Shown here one piece after another: positions 60,584-64,000 of a stretch of DNA of 64,000 bases. The notes beneath the pieces were generated by a model. That model saw only the letters and a list, made by a program, of their open reading frames with translations, did not search any database and was not told where the DNA came from. The stretch's first letter is position 1, and each line of letters begins with the position of its first letter. Position numbers and translations under genes: made by a program. Source of the stretch: Terripilifer ovatus (lineage in GTDB: Bacteria; Pseudomonadota; Alphaproteobacteria; Rhizobiales; Beijerinckiaceae); the NCBI GenBank assembly GCA_029222685.1, contig JARHVB010000086.1:248001-312000 (forward strand), written 5' to 3'.

Positions 60584-60889
60584 ATGGATCGTAGATTTTT
60601 TCTGAGATCACTCGTCGCAGCCGCGGGTGCCGCGGCTCTGGTTCCGGTGCTCGGACTTGAGAATGAAGCCATGGCCGCTCCGCGCGCCAAAGCCGATGTC
60701 AAGCCCGTGGCTCCCGCCGATACGCTCGATGCCGATGTGCCCGCCGAAGGCGCGACGGAATCTCAGTATTTCTATTATCGCCGGCCGCGTTACTATTATC
60801 GGCCGCGCTACGTCTATCGTCGGCCACGTTATTATTACCGGCCGCGCTATGTCTATCGCCGCCGGTTCTATCGCCGGCGTTTTTGGTGA
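60584..60889 (+). CDS. Tat-exported Tyr/Arg-rich repeat protein
   Basis: A 101-residue protein. It begins MDRRFFLRSLVAAAGAAALV, a twin-arginine signal (RRFFL) with hydrophobic core and AMA-AP cleavage region. A short acidic linker follows, then from about residue 62 a strongly basic aromatic tail containing RRPRYYYRPRYVY twice in tandem and ending RRRFYRRRFW. The mature protein would be periplasmic or surface-exposed, could bind polyanions such as LPS or nucleic acid, and could also form tyrosine cross-links; these are inferences. Start ATG follows AAAGGAG. A strong terminator follows. I do not know a named family. Confidence 0.75.
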   Translation: MDRRFFLRSLVAAAGAAALVPVLGLENEAMAAPRAKADVKPVAPADTLDADVPAEGATESQYFYYRRPRYYYRPRYVYRRPRYYYRPRYVYRRRFYRRRFW

Positions 60890-60919
60890 CAGGCCGGATT
60901 TAATTTCGAACAGAAATTC

Positions 60920-60950
60920 CCCTCGCGAGCCGCTCGCGAGGGTTTTTTTT
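60920..60950 (+). terminator. strong Rho-independent terminator
   Basis: CCCTCGCGAG-CCG-CTCGCGAGGG has a perfect 10-bp stem followed by eight T residues, 30 bp after the Tyr/Arg-rich gene. Confidence 0.92.
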
Positions 60951-60952
60951 GA

Positions 60953-61393
60953 TTACCAGACGCCGGTATTGGGCATCGATGCCCAAGGTTCGGCCTTCGG
61001 CAGCCCATCGCCTTTCTGCAGGAGCTCGATGGAAACATTGTCGGGCGAGCGGATGAAGGCCATCTTGCCGTCGCGCGGCGGGCGGTTGATCGTCACGCCT
61101 GCTTTCATCAGCCGGTCGCACAGCGCGTAGATGTCGTCGACCTGATAGGCGAGGTGGCCGAAATTGCGGCCGCCGGTATAGGCTTCCGGATCCCAATTGT
61201 AGGTCAGCTCGACGAGCGGCGCCCTGGTTTCCTTCGCGGCTTCGACATCCTCGGGCGCCGACAGGAAGATCAGCGTGAACCGCCCCTGCTCGCTCTCGAC
61301 CCGGCGCACTTCGACCAGCCCGAGCTTGTTGCAATAGAAATCCAGCGAGGCATCGAGATCGGCGACGCGAACCATGGTGTGCAGGTATCTCAT
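60953..61393 (-). CDS. gloA: glyoxalase I (lactoylglutathione lyase)
   Basis: A 146-residue VOC-fold protein that converts the methylglyoxal-glutathione adduct to lactoylglutathione. It starts MRYLHTMVRVADLDASLDFY, matching E. coli GloA, and keeps the metal ligands: His 5, Glu in VELTYNWDPEAY, His in NFGHLAYQVDD and Glu in SIELLQKGDG. A C-terminal tail (AEPWASMPNTGVW) is slightly longer than E. coli's. Start ATG 61393 follows AGAGGACG. Confidence 0.9.
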   Translation of the reverse strand: MRYLHTMVRVADLDASLDFYCNKLGLVEVRRVESEQGRFTLIFLSAPEDVEAAKETRAPLVELTYNWDPEAYTGGRNFGHLAYQVDDIYALCDRLMKAGVTINRPPRDGKMAFIRSPDNVSIELLQKGDGLPKAEPWASMPNTGVW

Positions 61394-61568
61394 AGGATCG
61401 TCCTCTTGCTTTGAATGCTTCCAAAGCTTTTAACCCGAACGCAGCGCCAAGGTAAGGCTCCGTCCAATACGGCAGATGAATTTTCCTTTGGCATTTCAAG
61501 AGACCGAGGTGGCCAATCATCCTGCTGAGGCCATACTATGCGATCATAGGTGTCGAGGAGGATCTCAC

Positions 61569-62057
61569 ATGGAGCGCAGAACATTCATTGCCGGCGCTGC
61601 TTTCGCAGCGGCCCTGCCCATCGCCGCAAAGGCTGACCCCGTGGACGACGCGCGCGCACTCGCCGAGCGCTTCGCCTCGACCCTGACCGCCCATGACATG
61701 GATGCGTTCGCCGCGCTGTTTGGGGACGACTACAGCAACCACCAGGTGAGCGCCGCCGCTCCCCCGCCACCCGCAACCGTGTCTCCCAAGCAGGGATCTG
61801 TCGGTTTCTTCAAGGCGCGGCTGGCCGGGATGCCAGACCTGAAGGTCACCATCGAGGCTGTCGTCGCCTCCGCCGACAAGGTTGCGGCGAGTTTCGTCTA
61901 CGAGGGCACGCACAGCGGCACCTATCTCGGCGTGCCTCCGACCGGTCGCAAGCTGCGGTTCACATCCTGCGACATATTCCGGATCAAGGATGGCAAGCTT
62001 GTGGAACACTGGGGGATGGGCGATATCGCGGGCCAGCTTGCCCAGCTCAAGGGCTAG
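61569..62057 (+). CDS. exported SnoaL-like/ester-cyclase-type protein
   Basis: A 162-residue protein with a twin-arginine-like leader (MERRTFIAGAAFAAALPIAA, cleavage near AKA-DP) and an NTF2-like fold: ARALAERFASTLTAHDMDAF, AALFGDDYSNHQ, FKARLAGMPDLKVTIEAV and FRIKDGKLVEHWGMGD. The HQV and EHWG positions match conserved residues of SnoaL-type polyketide/ester cyclases, but many such proteins have other or unknown roles. Start ATG 61569 after GAGGAGG. Confidence 0.78.
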   Translation: MERRTFIAGAAFAAALPIAAKADPVDDARALAERFASTLTAHDMDAFAALFGDDYSNHQVSAAAPPPPATVSPKQGSVGFFKARLAGMPDLKVTIEAVVASADKVAASFVYEGTHSGTYLGVPPTGRKLRFTSCDIFRIKDGKLVEHWGMGDIAGQLAQLKG

Positions 62058-62099
62058 GCCATAGTTGCGCGGTGAGGCTTTCCGGCAGATGAACATAGA

Positions 62100-63506
62100 A
62101 TGACCGATACTCCGGCGGGCATAACCGCGGCTTCCTCCGCCCTCAAACAGCGCGCCGCCGCCCTCTCGGTTGCAGCGAGCGCGCTGCTCACTATCGGCAA
62201 GCTCGTGGCCGGGCTGCTGTCGGGCTCGCTTTCGCTGATGTCGGAAGCCTTGCACAGCCTGATCGATACCGGCGCCACCATCCTGACCTGGTTCGCCGTC
62301 CGCGCCGCCGATGAGCCGGCCGACGACGAGCATCACTACGGACACGGCAAGATCGAGGCCGTCGCGGCGCTGGCTGAAACCGGCCTGCTGATCGTGCTCG
62401 CCTGCGGCGTGCTTTACGAGGCGGTCAGGCGGCTCCTTGGTCATGAGAGCGTTCCGGTGGAAACGGGATGGCTCGTGTTCACCGTGCTCGGCATTGCCAT
62501 CGTTGTCGATGCCGTGCGCTGGCGCTCGCTGGCGCGCATCGCGCGCGAGACCAAGAGCGATGCGCTCGCCGCCGACGCGCTGCATTTTTCCAGCGATCTC
62601 GTCGCCTCGGTGCTGGTGACCATCGGACTGATCGCAACGAAATACGGCTATCCGCAGGGCGATACCATCGCTGCCATCGGCGTCGCCGCCTTCATCGGCA
62701 TTGCCGGCTACAGGCTCGGGCGGCGGACCATCGATACGCTCGTTGATGCGGCGCCGGAGGGCGTCGCCGATGAATTGCATGAGATCGTCGACAGCGTTCC
62801 GGGCGTCGCCGACATTGAAGACCTGCGCCTGCGCCAGACCGGCGCGACCGTGATCGGCGAGGTGACCGTCAGCGTAGCGCGCACCTTGCCGGTCGATCGC
62901 ATCATGGCGATCAAGCAGGAGATGTCGCGACGCATCCTAGACCGTATCCCCGATTCCAGCATCACCGTCATCGTCAACACGCGCGCGCTCAGCGACGAGA
63001 CAGTGATGGAGCGCGTGCTGATGGCGGCGGCGCGCAAGCGCCTGCCGGTCCATCACGTCACGACCCAGGAAATCGACGGCGTGAAATCGATCAGCCTCGA
63101 TCTGGAAGTCGACGGCCGCATGACGCTCGGCGCGGCGCATGACGTCGCCTCAGGCCTGGAAAGCGCGATCCGTGACGAACTCGGCACGGAGATCGAGGTC
63201 GATACCCATATCGAGCCGCTTGAAGTGCGCGAACTGCAGGGCGAGAATGCGGTGGCGGAGCACACCATCAAGATCACCGCAGCCTTGCAGGCCATCGCCG
63301 CGACATCGAAGGTCGTGACCGAGGTCCACGACGTGCGGGCTCGCGTCACGCCCGTGGGCCTCGTCGTCAATTATCATTGCTGGGCCGATGCGGACACCAG
63401 CGTCGGCGACGTGCATGACGAGGTCGACCGCCTCGACCGCGCGGTGAAGACGCAGTTCCCGGATGTGGTGCGGATCGTCGGCCACGCGGAGCCGTTCGGG
63501 TCGTAG
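62100..63506 (+). CDS. cation diffusion facilitator with extended cytoplasmic C-terminus
   Basis: A 468-residue CDF-family proton/metal antiporter. Transmembrane metal site residues lie in SEALHSLIDTGATI (TM2) and ADALHFSSDL (TM5). A His-rich loop follows TM2 (DDEHHYGHGKIEA). Typical CDFs are about 300 residues; here the C-terminus runs another 170 and appears to hold two ferredoxin-like dimer domains (VPGVADIEDLRLRQTG and a second, IKITAALQAIAATSKVVTEV). Likely exports Zn, Fe, Mn or Co. Start ATG 62100 with no obvious Shine-Dalgarno; GTG or upstream starts were not better. Confidence 0.88.
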   Translation: MTDTPAGITAASSALKQRAAALSVAASALLTIGKLVAGLLSGSLSLMSEALHSLIDTGATILTWFAVRAADEPADDEHHYGHGKIEAVAALAETGLLIVLACGVLYEAVRRLLGHESVPVETGWLVFTVLGIAIVVDAVRWRSLARIARETKSDALAADALHFSSDLVASVLVTIGLIATKYGYPQGDTIAAIGVAAFIGIAGYRLGRRTIDTLVDAAPEGVADELHEIVDSVPGVADIEDLRLRQTGATVIGEVTVSVARTLPVDRIMAIKQEMSRRILDRIPDSSITVIVNTRALSDETVMERVLMAAARKRLPVHHVTTQEIDGVKSISLDLEVDGRMTLGAAHDVASGLESAIRDELGTEIEVDTHIEPLEVRELQGENAVAEHTIKITAALQAIAATSKVVTEVHDVRARVTPVGLVVNYHCWADADTSVGDVHDEVDRLDRAVKTQFPDVVRIVGHAEPFGS

Positions 63507-63528
63507 TTGCTTCGTTAAAAACCGGTTT

Positions 63529-63644
63529 GTCATTCCCGCCAAGCGAAGCGCAGAGCGGGAATCCAGGAGCAACCTGAAAAGCCAACGTTTCTGCCCTTAA
63601 CTTCTGGATCCTCGCTCACCCGCTCCGCGGGCGTCGGGGATGAC
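63529..63644. repeat. dispersed palindromic repeat, copy 2
   Basis: Bounded by GTCATTCCCG and GGGATGAC. Its left 38 bp is the reverse complement of the right part of the element at 50218-50313 with 2-3 mismatches, so the two copies are inverted relative to each other. Internal CTGGAT pairs with ATCCAG. Placed after the CDF gene. Confidence 0.7.
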
Positions 63645-63746
63645 AGCCCGTTCTCTGCAAGCAGCATTCCCAAAGCCGCCAGCCTGTGACATGATCCTAC
63701 CTCCGATGGCTGCATAGACGGCGACGGGTGACGGAGGAAATCGACG

Positions 63747-64000
63747 ATGCGAATGGTCCCGGCTCTGCGGAGCATCGGCATTGCAGCGCTATTGCACATG
63801 ACTGGTCCCGCCGCGGCGGACGATACGATCAGGGTGGCCGTCTCCAACCTGGGCTTCTGGTCGGTGGAGACGCCGAGAGTCGGCCAGCAGGGCGGCATCT
63901 TCAAGAAGCATGGGCTGATCCTCGACATCTACGGCACGGCGGGCGCCGGCGAGACCCTGCAGGCGGTCATCGCCGGCTCGGCTGATATCGGCATCGGGCT
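63747..64000 (+). CDS. ABC transporter substrate-binding protein (NitT/TauT/ThiY type), 5' part
   Basis: The first 84 codons of a periplasmic binding protein, cut by the right edge. The start ATG 63747 follows ACGGAGGAA. The leader (LRSIGIAALLHMTGPAAA) is cleaved near AAA-DD. The mature start IRVAVSNLGFWSVETPRVGQ, then GIFKKHGLILDIYGTAGAG and TLQAVIAGSADIGIG, is the nitrate/taurine/thiamine-precursor class. Permease and ATPase genes are expected beyond the edge. Confidence 0.85.
   Translation, partial: MRMVPALRSIGIAALLHMTGPAAADDTIRVAVSNLGFWSVETPRVGQQGGIFKKHGLILDIYGTAGAGETLQAVIAGSADIGIG

Noticed and set aside
1..64000. tRNA, rRNA, CRISPR array or replication origin in the window
   Set aside because: None was recognised by reading; a covariance-model scan would be needed to exclude small RNAs.

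Overview
The window is GC-rich, gene-dense DNA that looks like a chromosome segment of an alphaproteobacterium, most likely Hyphomicrobiales (Bradyrhizobium, Rhodopseudomonas or Xanthobacteraceae relatives). This rests on the mix of families: many IclR regulators, Liv and PotABCD-type ABC importers, an orphan tripartite-tricarboxylate (TTT) binding protein, paoABC-type aldehyde oxidoreductase, a YadA-like adhesin, a PRC-barrel protein and GATTC/GAATC-type intergenic palindromes. The genus call is inference. No rRNA, tRNA or CRISPR array was seen.

Layout. 1-0.6 kb: 5' end of dusA and a decayed tyrosine recombinase beside it. 0.7-4.5 kb: a 2-oxoacid (acetoin/pyruvate-type) dehydrogenase operon behind three FNR/FixK-type palindromes; its E2 is split into a lone lipoyl domain and a lone catalytic domain with a DUF6506-like gene between. 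4.7-6.9 kb: a two-motif phospholipase D-like protein. 7.0-14.1 kb: an IclR regulator divergent from a five-gene operon encoding a three-subunit biotin-dependent carboxylase, a TTT binding protein and a TcuA-like flavoprotein. 14.1-29.6 kb: one 5,176-residue RHS/YD-repeat protein. 29.8-30.8 kb: gene remnants and an orphan antitoxin-like HTH protein. 30.8-35.4 kb: molybdenum aldehyde oxidoreductase (paoABC-like) divergent from a TetR gene, with two operator-like palindromes between. 35.6-40.8 kb: glycosyltransferase-like protein, LuxR regulator, trimeric autotransporter adhesin and a secreted partner.

40.9-48.2 kb: LacI-led operon with a PotABCD-type importer, an adenosine-deaminase-family hydrolase and an MmgE/PrpD protein, interrupted by a MITE-like inverted repeat. 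48.3-50.2 kb: a 26-residue membrane peptide gene, a DAO-family flavoprotein and a PRC-barrel protein. 50.3-59.0 kb: a second catabolic locus with two short MetE-like (zinc methyltransferase) genes, two IclR regulators, a Liv ABC importer with fused LivH-LivM, and its binding protein; a 28-bp motif is shared by the two ends of this locus. 59.3-64.0 kb: small proteins (GlcG, Tat-exported Tyr/Arg-rich protein, glyoxalase I, SnoaL-like), a CDF metal transporter and the start of a NitT/TauT-type binding protein.

The window therefore reads mainly as regulated import-and-degradation modules (regulator + transporter + enzymes), plus two surface or secreted giants (RHS and YadA). The substrates of the three main modules cannot be read from sequence alone.
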